21,285 bases of DNA from assembly GCA_038884575.1 (NCBI GenBank), contig JAWABQ010000012.1, positions 1 through 21,285 of the forward strand. The letters are read 5' to 3'. The DNA comes from JAWAAW01 sp038884575 (GTDB lineage: Archaea > Nanobdellota > Nanobdellia > Woesearchaeales > ARS49). The translations under genes and the position numbers were made by a program. The notes below the pieces were generated by a model, which was not told the origin of the DNA, did no database searches, and was given only the letters and a program-made list of their open reading frames with translations. Each line of letters starts with the position of its first letter. The first letter of the stretch is position 1. This document shows, in pieces, positions 12,890 to 20,736 of this stretch.

Positions 12890-15673
12890 ATGAGGGAAGA
12901 CAAAAAGGAATATTTGCCTGCAAAAGCTGACAAGTTCACTGTTGCAAGGCTGGAGCAGCTTTCTGAAATAGCCATACCGCCCCAGTTTCAGGGCACAACC
13001 AGTCTTTCTGAGGTCACAAATGCCAGGAAAGAATTTGAGAATTCAAATGTGGGCGACACTTTCTCGCAGCTTCATGAAAAGTACAACCGCTGCTATGATG
13101 ATTTGGTTAAGAGGCGGGCTTATTCAAGGCAAAATCCAAAGCCGGCTGACGGACAACAAATGATTTCTGTCAGCCAAAGGCGCAAGCTTGCAAGGATTCT
13201 TGAAATGAATTCTCTTGAGGAATACCGAAGGAAGACAGGGCTTGACAAGCTTCGTGAAAAACTGAAAAACATGATTGTAGAGCATGCCTCATTTGAAAAA
13301 GGCCTGGCAAACCTCAATGATTACATAAGCACAAAAACAAATCCTTCGCCAATACCGTCCTTTATTGAAAAAGAGGAGTTTAAGCGAGCAGGAGTCCCTC
13401 AGGATGCGTGGGAGGCAAATTTAAGGTATCCTGACATGACTGCTGATGAGGTTTCCTGGCTTTCATTTGCAGAAATCCCAAAGAATTGGATATACAATTT
13501 TCCGTCTCCTGTTTATTATCCGGCAGCGCTTGTTGATATTGACTTTGATGGTTTGCATTTTGCACACGGCACTGTTGACCACAGGCTTGAGGATTCTGTC
13601 AATGCCGCCAATCACTTCAAGGTGGGCGGAATCACAGGCGTGAGCCACCAGTACCAGCTCGTTCCTTTCAAGCACAATATTTCACAGGCAATCAAGGCAT
13701 TGGTCCTCCTAAGCATTAATGACAAGGACATTTTCAGAAAAATTTGGGACGAGCATGACTCTGATGCATTGGCGCGCGGGGACGCAATGCTCCTAAAGTC
13801 ATTTATCAGCACAAACCCCAAAAAATACAGGATTCCAAAGGATTTTGACTCAAAAAACATTGAGGACCTTGTTAATGAGGGCAAAGTAAGCGTGGATGAC
13901 ATTGGTTCTGCAAGAAAGGAGATTGCAGATTATTACACGGGTGTGCACATAAGTGGTGCATACATTTACAACATCCTTGATTTTGTCAAGCTTGTCGGCA
14001 TTCTTTCAAGGGTGCCTCGCTTTATTGCTGAAAAAAAGCAGTTCAGCGGCTATGCAAAGCTTTACGGCACAACAATGCAGTTTGTTTCTGATTTGGGCGA
14101 GATTATTGACTCAGTGCCACTGGCAGAACACATCATGCACAAGACCGCATACCAGTTCCACAACCATATCACAGAGGCAAGCAGCAAAAACAAGGTCATG
14201 CGCGATTTGCTTAATGAAATACAGTCAAGAATAAGCCAGGAAAACGCAGGAAAAAACAGGATGCTTTCTGACGCTGTCCAGGAGGAGATATTTGAGAAAT
14301 TCGGGATATTCGTGCATACAGGCGTAAAGACCAAGAAGTGCAAATATGATGCGATCAGCGTGGTTCTTTCAAAATCAGCAGAAAAAGACATCCTGGTCAA
14401 AACAATAAAGTTCTCGTATAAAGAACTTTGCACGATACGCGAAATACTCAATAACCTCCCGCGTGGTGCTGCAGGGAACGTAAGGTCAATAGTAAAGGAG
14501 ATTTCTGATGCAAATACCGTTTATACTTTCAGGACCGGGACAGTCAGGGCGGGCTATTATGATACTAAAACAAAGAGGGTCACGATTGCCCTGCCACTCA
14601 AGGCCCCTATTTCGCATTCACCCCTGGACTTGCTTTGTGACGCAATATTGTTCAACAAGAAAAAAAGGATTTGCAACAAGCCGCTTCTTGATATCAAGTT
14701 TCACTATGCAAATTTCATGGAAACGCTTCTTCACGAGATTGGAGAGTCAATATACGCAAACCTTGATGAGTCCCTAAAGCGCGAATGGCAGTCCCTGCAT
14801 AACAATGCTGATCCAAAAAAGCTCGAAGACAGCTTCCTCACCCCTTACTCAAGGACATCTGGCAATGAAGATTTTTCAGACCATTTTGCGCTTTACTACC
14901 TGAGGGGTGCTGAATTCCGCAAAAGAGCTCTGGGCAGGAAGGTCCTGCAGGCAAAATACGAATTCATGAGGCGCATCTGGAGCGCTGACAAGCCGCGCGA
15001 GTTTGACAATAACATACGCTTTGCAATCACAACAATTTCTGGCAGGCCAGGGGATGACATGGCAAAACTCAGGGTTGAAGAAATGGTCCAGGAGGCATTT
15101 GCTTCTTCGGATGCTTGCAAGATTGAGCGCATTGCATTTGCAGATTCTGCAAAATCCTATGAATCAATCGCCAGGAAGGCAGAAAGAAAAGGGATAAGCA
15201 AAAGAAAAGAGCTGGAAGAACTGGTGGAAGACGATGATGTTTCAGAATCAAAAATCAGAATTGAAGAAATGGAGCGTTCAGGCCGCATCAGGGCATTTGT
15301 TATTGCAAAATCAGACCAGCTGTTATGCTCGCTGAATGTGGGCAGCATGGATGAGCTTGGGGACTTTCCTTACCTTATCTACCACGGCATGCGCGAAGAT
15401 GCTGTCAAGATTCTCCTAAATGCAGGTGCAAAGCAGAAAAAAGCTGAGAAAACAGTCGAAAAACTCATAAGGCTTTTTGATTACTTCAGGGACGACCTTG
15501 AGAACTTTGGAGAAAAGATAGAACTTTCGAAAGAACAAAGCAAATCTTTTGAAAGGGACATCATCGAAACAGTCAGGGCTGTTAATGAGGCCCGCAAGAA
15601 AAACAAGATAAAACAAACAGATGATGAAGAACAAGCAGATTTCAATGAACAAATGGATGGCGATGAAACCTAG
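12890..15673 (+). CDS. Large hypothetical protein with variant zincin (HEIGE) domain
   Basis: A 927-residue protein with no signal peptide or membrane span. Residues 1-165 are charged and helical. Residues 170-250 are aromatic-rich (PSPVYYPAALVDIDFDGLHF, then HGTVDHR) and of unknown fold. About 530-720 resembles the catalytic domain of ATLF-like zincin metallopeptidases: LLHEIGESI at 613-621, then TPYSRTSGNEDFSDHFALYY, which matches the EDFAE.F..Y segment holding the third ligand of that group, then a lysine-rich helix. The first ligand H615 and catalytic E616 are present, but E619 replaces the second histidine of HExxH. Candidate third ligands are E660, D661, D664 and H665. The C-terminal ~250 residues are helical, charged and end in an acidic tail. 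It may be a peptidase with an altered metal site or an inactive relative. It is single-gene, with its own promoter. Confidence 0.65.
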   Translation: MREDKKEYLPAKADKFTVARLEQLSEIAIPPQFQGTTSLSEVTNARKEFENSNVGDTFSQLHEKYNRCYDDLVKRRAYSRQNPKPADGQQMISVSQRRKLARILEMNSLEEYRRKTGLDKLREKLKNMIVEHASFEKGLANLNDYISTKTNPSPIPSFIEKEEFKRAGVPQDAWEANLRYPDMTADEVSWLSFAEIPKNWIYNFPSPVYYPAALVDIDFDGLHFAHGTVDHRLEDSVNAANHFKVGGITGVSHQYQLVPFKHNISQAIKALVLLSINDKDIFRKIWDEHDSDALARGDAMLLKSFISTNPKKYRIPKDFDSKNIEDLVNEGKVSVDDIGSARKEIADYYTGVHISGAYIYNILDFVKLVGILSRVPRFIAEKKQFSGYAKLYGTTMQFVSDLGEIIDSVPLAEHIMHKTAYQFHNHITEASSKNKVMRDLLNEIQSRISQENAGKNRMLSDAVQEEIFEKFGIFVHTGVKTKKCKYDAISVVLSKSAEKDILVKTIKFSYKELCTIREILNNLPRGAAGNVRSIVKEISDANTVYTFRTGTVRAGYYDTKTKRVTIALPLKAPISHSPLDLLCDAILFNKKKRICNKPLLDIKFHYANFMETLLHEIGESIYANLDESLKREWQSLHNNADPKKLEDSFLTPYSRTSGNEDFSDHFALYYLRGAEFRKRALGRKVLQAKYEFMRRIWSADKPREFDNNIRFAITTISGRPGDDMAKLRVEEMVQEAFASSDACKIERIAFADSAKSYESIARKAERKGISKRKELEELVEDDDVSESKIRIEEMERSGRIRAFVIAKSDQLLCSLNVGSMDELGDFPYLIYHGMREDAVKILLNAGAKQKKAEKTVEKLIRLFDYFRDDLENFGEKIELSKEQSKSFERDIIETVRAVNEARKKNKIKQTDDEEQADFNEQMDGDET

Positions 15674-15703
15674 TCTTGCAATATTGTTTTGCAGTTGCTA
15701 TAT

Positions 15704-15712
15704 GTTTATAAA
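15704..15712 (+). promoter_or_regulatory. TATA box of the DUF2203-ferredoxin operon
   Basis: GTTTATAAA is centred about 27 nt before ATG 15735, so the mRNA is probably leaderless. Confidence 0.65.
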
Positions 15713-15734
15713 CCGCTGGATGATTTTTTAGATA

Positions 15735-16160
15735 ATGGCGGAAAAGAGGTTTTTCACCCTTGACGAGGCAGAGCGTTTGCTTCCAAAGGTGGAACGGATT
15801 CTCTCAAGACTTCACACGATAAAGGCGCAGATAAGCGTGATTTCAGAAGACACAAAAGACCCTGTTTTGCTTGACGACCCTTTTACAGAGGAGCAGGCAT
15901 TCAGGTTTGCATTCATACAGGATATGATGCTTAACAAGGAATTGCACAAGCACGTGTGCGCTTTCTTCAGGACTTTTGAAAGACTGAATGACCTCGGGCC
16001 TGTGCTGCAGGACCTTGACCAGGGCTTGGTCGACTTTCCTCACCAGTTCAACGGCAGAGAAGTCAATCTTTGCTGGCAGGAGGGAGAAGAAAGAATTTTA
16101 TACTGGCACAGCGCAAAGCCAAGGACGCAAAAGCGAAAGCCGATAATATACATCGAGTGA
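15735..16160 (+). CDS. DUF2203 family protein
   Basis: A 141-residue protein of the DUF2203 family, whose function is unknown. Family marks are the N-terminal FTLDEAERLLPKVE helix, the central LGPVLQDLDQGLVDFPHQFNGREV segment and the C-terminal LCWQEGEERILYWH motif. It has a helical N-terminal half and a small C-terminal beta region, and is probably cytoplasmic. Length is typical. Its stop TGA shares one base with the ATG of the ferredoxin gene (TGATG), so the two are probably translated together. Members elsewhere are found next to varied genes, so a redox link is inferred only from this operon. Confidence 0.85.
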   Translation: MAEKRFFTLDEAERLLPKVERILSRLHTIKAQISVISEDTKDPVLLDDPFTEEQAFRFAFIQDMMLNKELHKHVCAFFRTFERLNDLGPVLQDLDQGLVDFPHQFNGREVNLCWQEGEERILYWHSAKPRTQKRKPIIYIE

Positions 16161-16459
16161 TGCAGATGGAGCAGACAGTTGCAGTAAAGTCAAAGGACGG
16201 CAAAAAGAGGTACAAGATAACATACAACAGGGAGGACTGCATAGGCGCAGGGGCATGCATTGCTGCATTCCCTGAGCGCTGGGAAATGGCAGATGACGGC
16301 AGGGCAGACCTGAAAGGCGGAAAGAGGAATGATGACAATTCTGTGCAGGAACTGGAAATCACAGAGGACGAATTCAAGCAGATGATGGATGCTGCTCAGG
16401 CATGCCCTGTTTCCGTAATCCACATTGAGGATTTGGAGACAAAAAAGCGGCTGATATGA
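16160..16459 (+). CDS. Single-cluster ferredoxin, probable [3Fe-4S] type
   Basis: A 99-residue electron carrier. Only three cysteines are present: C27 and C33 in CIGAGAC and C82 in ACPV. The second cysteine of CxxCxxC is alanine (A30), and the usual CP after the third is FP. Ferredoxins with this C-x5-C...CP pattern hold a [3Fe-4S] cluster. The flanking WEMADDGRADL segment is typical of monocluster ferredoxins. About 20 extra residues precede the fold and a charged insert occurs at 51-72. Starts at 16160 and 16166 are both possible; the first is chosen because TGATG couples it to the DUF2203 gene. The electron donor and acceptor are not shown; thioredoxin reductase at the other end of the window is not a known partner. 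Confidence 0.85.
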   Translation: MQMEQTVAVKSKDGKKRYKITYNREDCIGAGACIAAFPERWEMADDGRADLKGGKRNDDNSVQELEITEDEFKQMMDAAQACPVSVIHIEDLETKKRLI

Positions 16460-16473
16460 TTTCTCGTCAGAAA

Positions 16474-16483
16474 CATTTAAATA
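16474..16483 (+). promoter_or_regulatory. TATA box of the surface protein gene
   Basis: CATTTAAATA predicts initiation near 16505 and a 17-nt leader. A second TATA-like CTTTATAAA at 16502-16510 is too close to ATG 16522 to direct a start before it. Confidence 0.55.
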
Positions 16484-16511
16484 CTCGATGTCCAAGTTTT
16501 GCTTTATAAAA

Positions 16512-16517
16512 GAGGTG
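16512..16517 (+). promoter_or_regulatory. Shine-Dalgarno site
   Basis: GAGGTG lies 4 nt before ATG 16522 and supports that start, despite short spacing. Confidence 0.5.
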
Positions 16518-16521
16518 CCTT

Positions 16522-18291
16522 ATGAAGCTCGCAGTCCCTTTTGAGATAAGGATTTTTCTGGTAGTTGTTCTTGTGGGCATAATATCTGTTCTTGTCATCC
16601 TTGACACCCCGGAACCACAGTATTCTGCTTATTCGCAAGTAAGCGAGTATGCGCAGATTCAGACAACGTCAAACGTAATCCAGGGATTGCAGCAGCCCGG
16701 CGAGCCGACAAACACGTTGGTCATATCCGGAATTGACATAGGCCAACCGATTGGTTACAAGAGCCCAAGCATTACTGGCAATGAGTTCGCGTGCATGGCA
16801 GACAGGAAAGTCCAGACAAATGCAGGAAGGACAACAGTAAGGTACACCCTGCTGCTGCGCGACCCGACTGCAGGCGGCTTTAACGGCTGCAGGGTTGAAT
16901 TCACACAGGCAGAGAAGACAAGCGCAACAGGATTGTTCATGAGGTGCCCGTCAACAGAGGACATGCTTGCCCTGATAATAGAGTTTGACTCAGGCCTCAG
17001 GAGCAAAGTAAAGGACGGCGAACTTGAGGACATGATTGGCTCAGACATCCCAATACTCGGAACACCATACACGATTGTCAGGGCAGAGGCAAACACAGAC
17101 GACAAGACAGTCTCTCTGCGCCTTATGGGCCCTGCAGGAAGCCTTGACATCCGCGACAGGTATGATGACAACCTGTTCAGCAGGGATATAAAGGCAAACG
17201 GCAAAAACATAATGGAAGGAAGGGTGAAGATAAGGGCGGCATATGACGGCCGCGAGCTCGCAATAAGCAGCATAGAATACCGCTTCACCCCGATTGCCGC
17301 AGCAAGCGGGGACATCTATGTCCCTGACCACCACGGCACAAAGCAGTATTTGAGGACTCCTGAGGGATTCCTCGGGGACTTTGACATCCTGTTCAGGGGC
17401 CTCCAGGGAAGCCTGCCAAAAACAATCACTCCCAAGTCATACCCAAGCCTTGAAAGCGGCAATGTCATAAAGTTCAGCGCGACAGGAAATGTCAAGTACA
17501 ACATGGCATTCACAAACAACAGGGGCCAGTACTACAAGTTCCCGATTGTCTACGACGCAGGCGGGCTCAAATGGGGCGATGACACCAAGAACTTTGTGTT
17601 CTTCGCAAGCCCGATAATGCCCCGTGACATATTTGCAGTCACAAGCCAGAACAACAAGCGCGGAATAACAAACATTGCGGAATACACGTCCATAAACACG
17701 GACGAGAACAAGGTTTACTTCAGGGACCTTGGCGGCAAGGACACTTCTGCGCCATATGACCCTGCAACAGGGGCAGGCGATGTGACGCTTGGAGGCACGC
17801 ATTATGCATTTGTGGTCAACCCTGCAGCGCCATACCAGTTAATGATTGACCACGACGGAAACGGCGCAGTCGGGGGCCAGGCAGACATTGTTGCATCAGG
17901 AGGCGCGCGAGTAATACTGAACCCTGGCGCATTCACAGGCCAGGTCTACATTGAGCCATCACTGTTTGCAGAAGGCGGGGGGCCGGAGTCATTGGGCTTT
18001 GCATTCACCCCTGGAATCAATGTCGACATCACAAGCGGGGTCCAGATGCTTTACAATGACGCCACTGACATGAACGAGGGCCTGTCAGGCTTTGGGATAT
18101 TTGTCCAGCAGACCACGAAAAAGGACACAGGAAGGACGCTGATATTCAACCTGCCAAGCTCGCAGACTGGCGCAAAAGTCAAGGTTGCTGCAACGCCAAG
18201 CATTGGCGGGCAGGCACAGGGCGAAGTCCTTGTGACATGCGAGCGCTCAGAATTCCTAAAGGCGCAGATAAAAGCCCAGGCAGAGACATAA
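16522..18291 (+). CDS. Membrane-anchored extracellular protein, 589 aa
   Basis: An unrecognised exported protein. Residues 11-27 form an N-terminal membrane anchor with few charges (IFLVVVLVGIISVLVIL), preceded by a short positive end, so most of the chain should lie outside the cell. The exterior is rich in Gly, Asn, Thr and aromatic residues with beta-strand patterns, as in envelope beta-sandwich proteins. Few cysteines are present. At 443-455 DHDGNGAVGGQAD resembles a calcium-binding DxDxNG loop like those of dockerin or FG-GAP repeats. The gene is notably G+C-rich, with strong use of GCA, GGC and ATA codons. It has its own promoter and ends in an oligo-T terminator. Its role (surface layer, adhesion, pilus-like) is not shown. 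Confidence 0.75.
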   Translation: MKLAVPFEIRIFLVVVLVGIISVLVILDTPEPQYSAYSQVSEYAQIQTTSNVIQGLQQPGEPTNTLVISGIDIGQPIGYKSPSITGNEFACMADRKVQTNAGRTTVRYTLLLRDPTAGGFNGCRVEFTQAEKTSATGLFMRCPSTEDMLALIIEFDSGLRSKVKDGELEDMIGSDIPILGTPYTIVRAEANTDDKTVSLRLMGPAGSLDIRDRYDDNLFSRDIKANGKNIMEGRVKIRAAYDGRELAISSIEYRFTPIAAASGDIYVPDHHGTKQYLRTPEGFLGDFDILFRGLQGSLPKTITPKSYPSLESGNVIKFSATGNVKYNMAFTNNRGQYYKFPIVYDAGGLKWGDDTKNFVFFASPIMPRDIFAVTSQNNKRGITNIAEYTSINTDENKVYFRDLGGKDTSAPYDPATGAGDVTLGGTHYAFVVNPAAPYQLMIDHDGNGAVGGQADIVASGGARVILNPGAFTGQVYIEPSLFAEGGGPESLGFAFTPGINVDITSGVQMLYNDATDMNEGLSGFGIFVQQTTKKDTGRTLIFNLPSSQTGAKVKVAATPSIGGQAQGEVLVTCERSEFLKAQIKAQAET

Positions 18292-18298
18292 TTTTTTT
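18292..18298 (+). terminator. Oligo-T terminator
   Basis: Seven T residues immediately follow the TAA stop of the 589-aa gene. The neighbouring gene on the other strand ends at 18297, so this tract covers its stop codon too. Confidence 0.6.
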
Positions 18299-18656
18299 AT
18301 TCGATTTCAATTATCCTGTGCCTGACCCTCTTGTTGCCCTCGCTGTCTGTTATGGTCATCCTTATTGCATATTCCCCTGCTTCAGCATCCCATGGCAGGA
18401 GGATTGCACGGCTGACGCGCTCATCCCTTGGCGCCTTTGCGTAAGGCCCTTTGCTTTCCCTGACTGCAAGCTCAGGGATTGCAAAGACAACCTTTATTTC
18501 ATCGCCATGCAGTTCTGAAACATCAAGGTCAACATTGTTCTCAACAATTTCATAGAAAGGCGCATCGTCATAAACCCCCCAGTGCTCAACAACAACAAAA
18601 GCGCCTGCACTGGCAACTGCAAGCAATGCAACGATTAAGACAACCAACCCCTTCAT
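18297..18656 (-). CDS. Small exported protein, 119 aa
   Basis: I do not recognise a family. Residues 2-24 (MKGLVVLIVALLAVASAGAF) form a classical signal peptide or membrane anchor; ASA-G could be a cleavage site. The exterior, about 90 residues, has alternating hydrophobic strands, for example DEIKVVFAIPEL, GEYAIRMTITDSEGNKRVRHRIIEIE, the pattern of a single beta-sandwich (Ig-like) domain. Calculated by eye it is acidic with no cysteine. A TATA box lies 29 nt upstream of the ATG. It converges with the 589-aa membrane-anchored protein gene, their stop codons six bases apart. Both products are exported, which could reflect shared envelope use. Confidence 0.7.
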   Translation of the reverse strand: MKGLVVLIVALLAVASAGAFVVVEHWGVYDDAPFYEIVENNVDLDVSELHGDEIKVVFAIPELAVRESKGPYAKAPRDERVSRAILLPWDAEAGEYAIRMTITDSEGNKRVRHRIIEIE

Positions 18657-18680
18657 TACTATTGCGGAATGGTGAAATCT

Positions 18681-18690
18681 TATTTAAATG
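18681..18690 (-). promoter_or_regulatory. TATA box of the 119-aa gene
   Basis: On the minus strand this is CATTTAAATA, the same ten bases as the TATA box at 16474-16483, and its centre is about 29 nt before the ATG at 18656. Confidence 0.6.
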
Positions 18691-18699
18691 TTGCGATGC

Positions 18700-19977
18700 C
18701 TATTGCCTGCTGACAACAGAGGAGACATAATCCCTCAGCGGCTGGGACTTGATGTCTGAAAAGTGGGTATTGATGGAATTCGTGCCAATTCCCTCCTTTA
18801 CCAGCACGACATTTTCATTTATCAGCCAACGGAGCGTCTCATCAAATTCCTTAATAAGTGATTTTTCCTTAAGTCGTTCTTCTGTGTTCTTCCTGAAGTG
18901 CGGCGTGTCATGCTTGTTCAGGAAGTCGCTGTTGGCTGTTATGATTGTGCTGACAAGCTCAGGATTATAGCCGCTTTCTTCAACGTATGCTGCAAAAAGG
19001 TCATAGCAGGACTGCTGGGCCGGGCTTGCTGCGCTTTTTTTGATGCGCGCCTCAAGCGCAATGTTCCTCTGCCTAAGCCTCTCAACCTCTCTTTTCAGCC
19101 TGGTATTTTCCTGCTCATATGCGGCATTCAGGTTCTTCAAATATTCAAGCTCTTCTTTCAGATTTTCAGCATCAGGCGGAAGCTTTGGCTCGTGCGCATT
19201 GTTTTCAAGCTCCTTTATCCTTTCCTCAAGCGCTGAATTGGTTGCTTTTAGCGCAACAATCTCCTCTTTGGCCTTGCTGGCCTCTGCCTCTGCATGCCTT
19301 TTGTCCTTCAGGTATTCTGTCATTTGCGCGTCCTTTTTTCGTATGTCACGGTGCGCCTGCTGCCAGCGGTCATTCAGCAAGTAAATAAGGTCTGATGAAA
19401 GCGCATTGCTTATTACTGGCGTGGACAGGCCTGCCTTGAGATCATCAGTGCTTGTCACGCACACCCAGCAGTATGCCGCACGGGTTGTCTTGTCCATGTT
19501 CTCATATTCGCGCAGGTTGCGGATTATCTGGGCAGGACTTGCATTGCGGATTTCCTCATATGTTCTGCATTTTTTCCGTGCATCTTTCTCAAGCATTTCA
19601 AAAAGCCCGCCGTAAACCTGGCAAAGCCCCTCGTCGCGCTTTTCCAGCTCGTGCGCGACCTTGAGGTTTGAAATCAGTTCCGAATACATGTCAGCGCCGT
19701 TTGCCGTTGCGAGCTCAATGCTTCTCAGCCTTTTAATGTCAGCACGCAAATAAGTGTACATTGTGCCAATTATGTCGTGCATCTGGATGTCTGTTTGCAG
19801 CAGCCTTGTAATGGAAAATGCCAAGTCCTCTTTTGGAGGCAGGTGGTGCTTGAAACTCCTGTCAGCCCATATTGCTACCTCGTCTCCTGACAAAAGGTGA
19901 AATAAATGCAGAACTGCGCGCGGAAAAAGCCATCTCCTGATGTTCTCGTGAATCCTGACAACTTCCTCAATGTTCAT
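18700..19977 (-). CDS. Coiled-coil protein, 425 aa, unknown
   Basis: Not recognised. Residues 1-200 are helical and globular, with a WLFPRAVLHLFHLLSGDEVA segment near the start and a cysteine-containing AYCWVC patch at 168-173. Residues 205-315 form a coiled coil in two parts, about 205-260 and 270-315, separated by a short proline linker (HEPKLPPDA). Residues 325-425 form another compact helical domain; RWLINENVVLVKEGIG near 386 looks like the beta wing of a winged-helix fold, but this is uncertain. No signal peptide. The TATA box at 20001-20006 lies 25-26 nt before the ATG and is shared with the divergent phosphoesterase gene. It could be a structural or DNA-associated protein; no catalytic motif is visible. 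Confidence 0.65.
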   Translation of the reverse strand: MNIEEVVRIHENIRRWLFPRAVLHLFHLLSGDEVAIWADRSFKHHLPPKEDLAFSITRLLQTDIQMHDIIGTMYTYLRADIKRLRSIELATANGADMYSELISNLKVAHELEKRDEGLCQVYGGLFEMLEKDARKKCRTYEEIRNASPAQIIRNLREYENMDKTTRAAYCWVCVTSTDDLKAGLSTPVISNALSSDLIYLLNDRWQQAHRDIRKKDAQMTEYLKDKRHAEAEASKAKEEIVALKATNSALEERIKELENNAHEPKLPPDAENLKEELEYLKNLNAAYEQENTRLKREVERLRQRNIALEARIKKSAASPAQQSCYDLFAAYVEESGYNPELVSTIITANSDFLNKHDTPHFRKNTEERLKEKSLIKEFDETLRWLINENVVLVKEGIGTNSINTHFSDIKSQPLRDYVSSVVSRQ

Positions 19978-19996
19978 AGTGCAGTTACAGGAATCA

Positions 19997-20008
19997 GTTT
20001 TTTAAAGG
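19997..20008. promoter_or_regulatory. Shared bidirectional TATA promoter
   Basis: The palindrome TTTAAA at 20001-20006 sits inside AGTTTTTTAAAGG. Its centre is 25.5 nt from the first base of the plus-strand ATG (20029) and 26.5 nt from the first base of the minus-strand ATG (19977). One box could thus drive both leaderless genes. Confidence 0.55.
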
Positions 20009-20028
20009 TTGCGAACATTTTCAGGGCA

Positions 20029-20736
20029 ATGCAGCTGCTTAAAGGTGTTGAAACAATTGACCTTGCCTTGTACCTGAAAGAGCAGGGCGTGCTTGTCTTG
20101 TCAGACCTGCACATCGGCTTTGAGGAATCCCTGATGAGGCAGGGCGTGCTTGTTCCGCGGTTTCATTACAAGGACATTGTTGACCGCCTTGAGCAGGTTT
20201 TTTCAAAAATAAAGCCAAAAGGGATTGTGCTTAACGGAGACCTGAAGCACGAGTTCGGCAGCGCTTCAAGGCAGGAATGGAAGGAGACCATGCGATTGTT
20301 TGATTATTTGCAGAGAAACTGCGAAAAGGTCGTTATTGTGAAAGGCAACCATGACCCTGCACTTGGTCCATTGGCAAACAAGAAAGAAATACAGGTCGTC
20401 ACAGAGCTAAAGCTTGGGAAAATCCTGATCTGCCACGGAGACTCAATGCCAAAAACAAAGGATGCAGAAGTGATTATTGTGGGGCACATTCATCCTGCTG
20501 TTTCATTAAGGGAGAATGGGCGGGTGGAAAGGTTCAAGTGCTTCCTCAAAGGAAAATACAACAAAAGCGTTCTGATAGTCCAGCCAAGCTTCCATCCCTC
20601 GGTAGAGGGCAGTGATGTCACAAAAGAGAAAGTAAAGTGCCCCCTTGCCCCTGATTTTGGCGATTTTGATGTTTATGTTGTTGACGATGCCAGGAAGAAA
20701 GTTCTTGAGTTTGGAAAGGTCAGGGATTTGCCCTGA
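20029..20736 (+). CDS. Archaeal SbcD/Mre11-related metallophosphoesterase
   Basis: A 235-residue calcineurin-like phosphoesterase of the archaeal SbcD-related group; the substrate is unknown. The dimetal-site motifs are complete and in order: DLHIG with D26 and H28, NGDLKHE with D71, KGNHD with N107 and H108, CHGD with H136, and GHIHP with H153 and H155. Unlike SbcD or Mre11 it lacks the DNA-binding capping domain, so nuclease activity is not assured. ATG 20029 is used because a TATA box lies 26 nt upstream and homologues begin near MQLLKGVE. The longer in-frame start at 19906 would run through the coding region of the divergent gene. The 3' end overlaps the convergent gene by 17 bases. Confidence 0.9.
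   Translation: MQLLKGVETIDLALYLKEQGVLVLSDLHIGFEESLMRQGVLVPRFHYKDIVDRLEQVFSKIKPKGIVLNGDLKHEFGSASRQEWKETMRLFDYLQRNCEKVVIVKGNHDPALGPLANKKEIQVVTELKLGKILICHGDSMPKTKDAEVIIVGHIHPAVSLRENGRVERFKCFLKGKYNKSVLIVQPSFHPSVEGSDVTKEKVKCPLAPDFGDFDVYVVDDARKKVLEFGKVRDLP

Noticed and set aside
16070..16159. Upstream start of the ferredoxin
   Set aside because: It lies within the DUF2203 coding region in another frame; ATG 16160 is coupled by TGATG.
16502..16510. Second TATA box before the 589-aa gene
   Set aside because: Its expected start site would be about 10 nt inside the coding region with no suitable later start codon.
16755..17315. 186-aa minus-strand open frame inside the surface protein gene
   Set aside because: It is antisense to a well-supported gene, lacks promoter signals and shows no recognisable domain; long antisense frames are expected in G+C-rich coding sequence.
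19906..20028. Longer N-terminus of the metallophosphoesterase
   Set aside because: It would overlap the coding region of the divergent gene and precede the TATA box; the family starts near MQLLKGVE.
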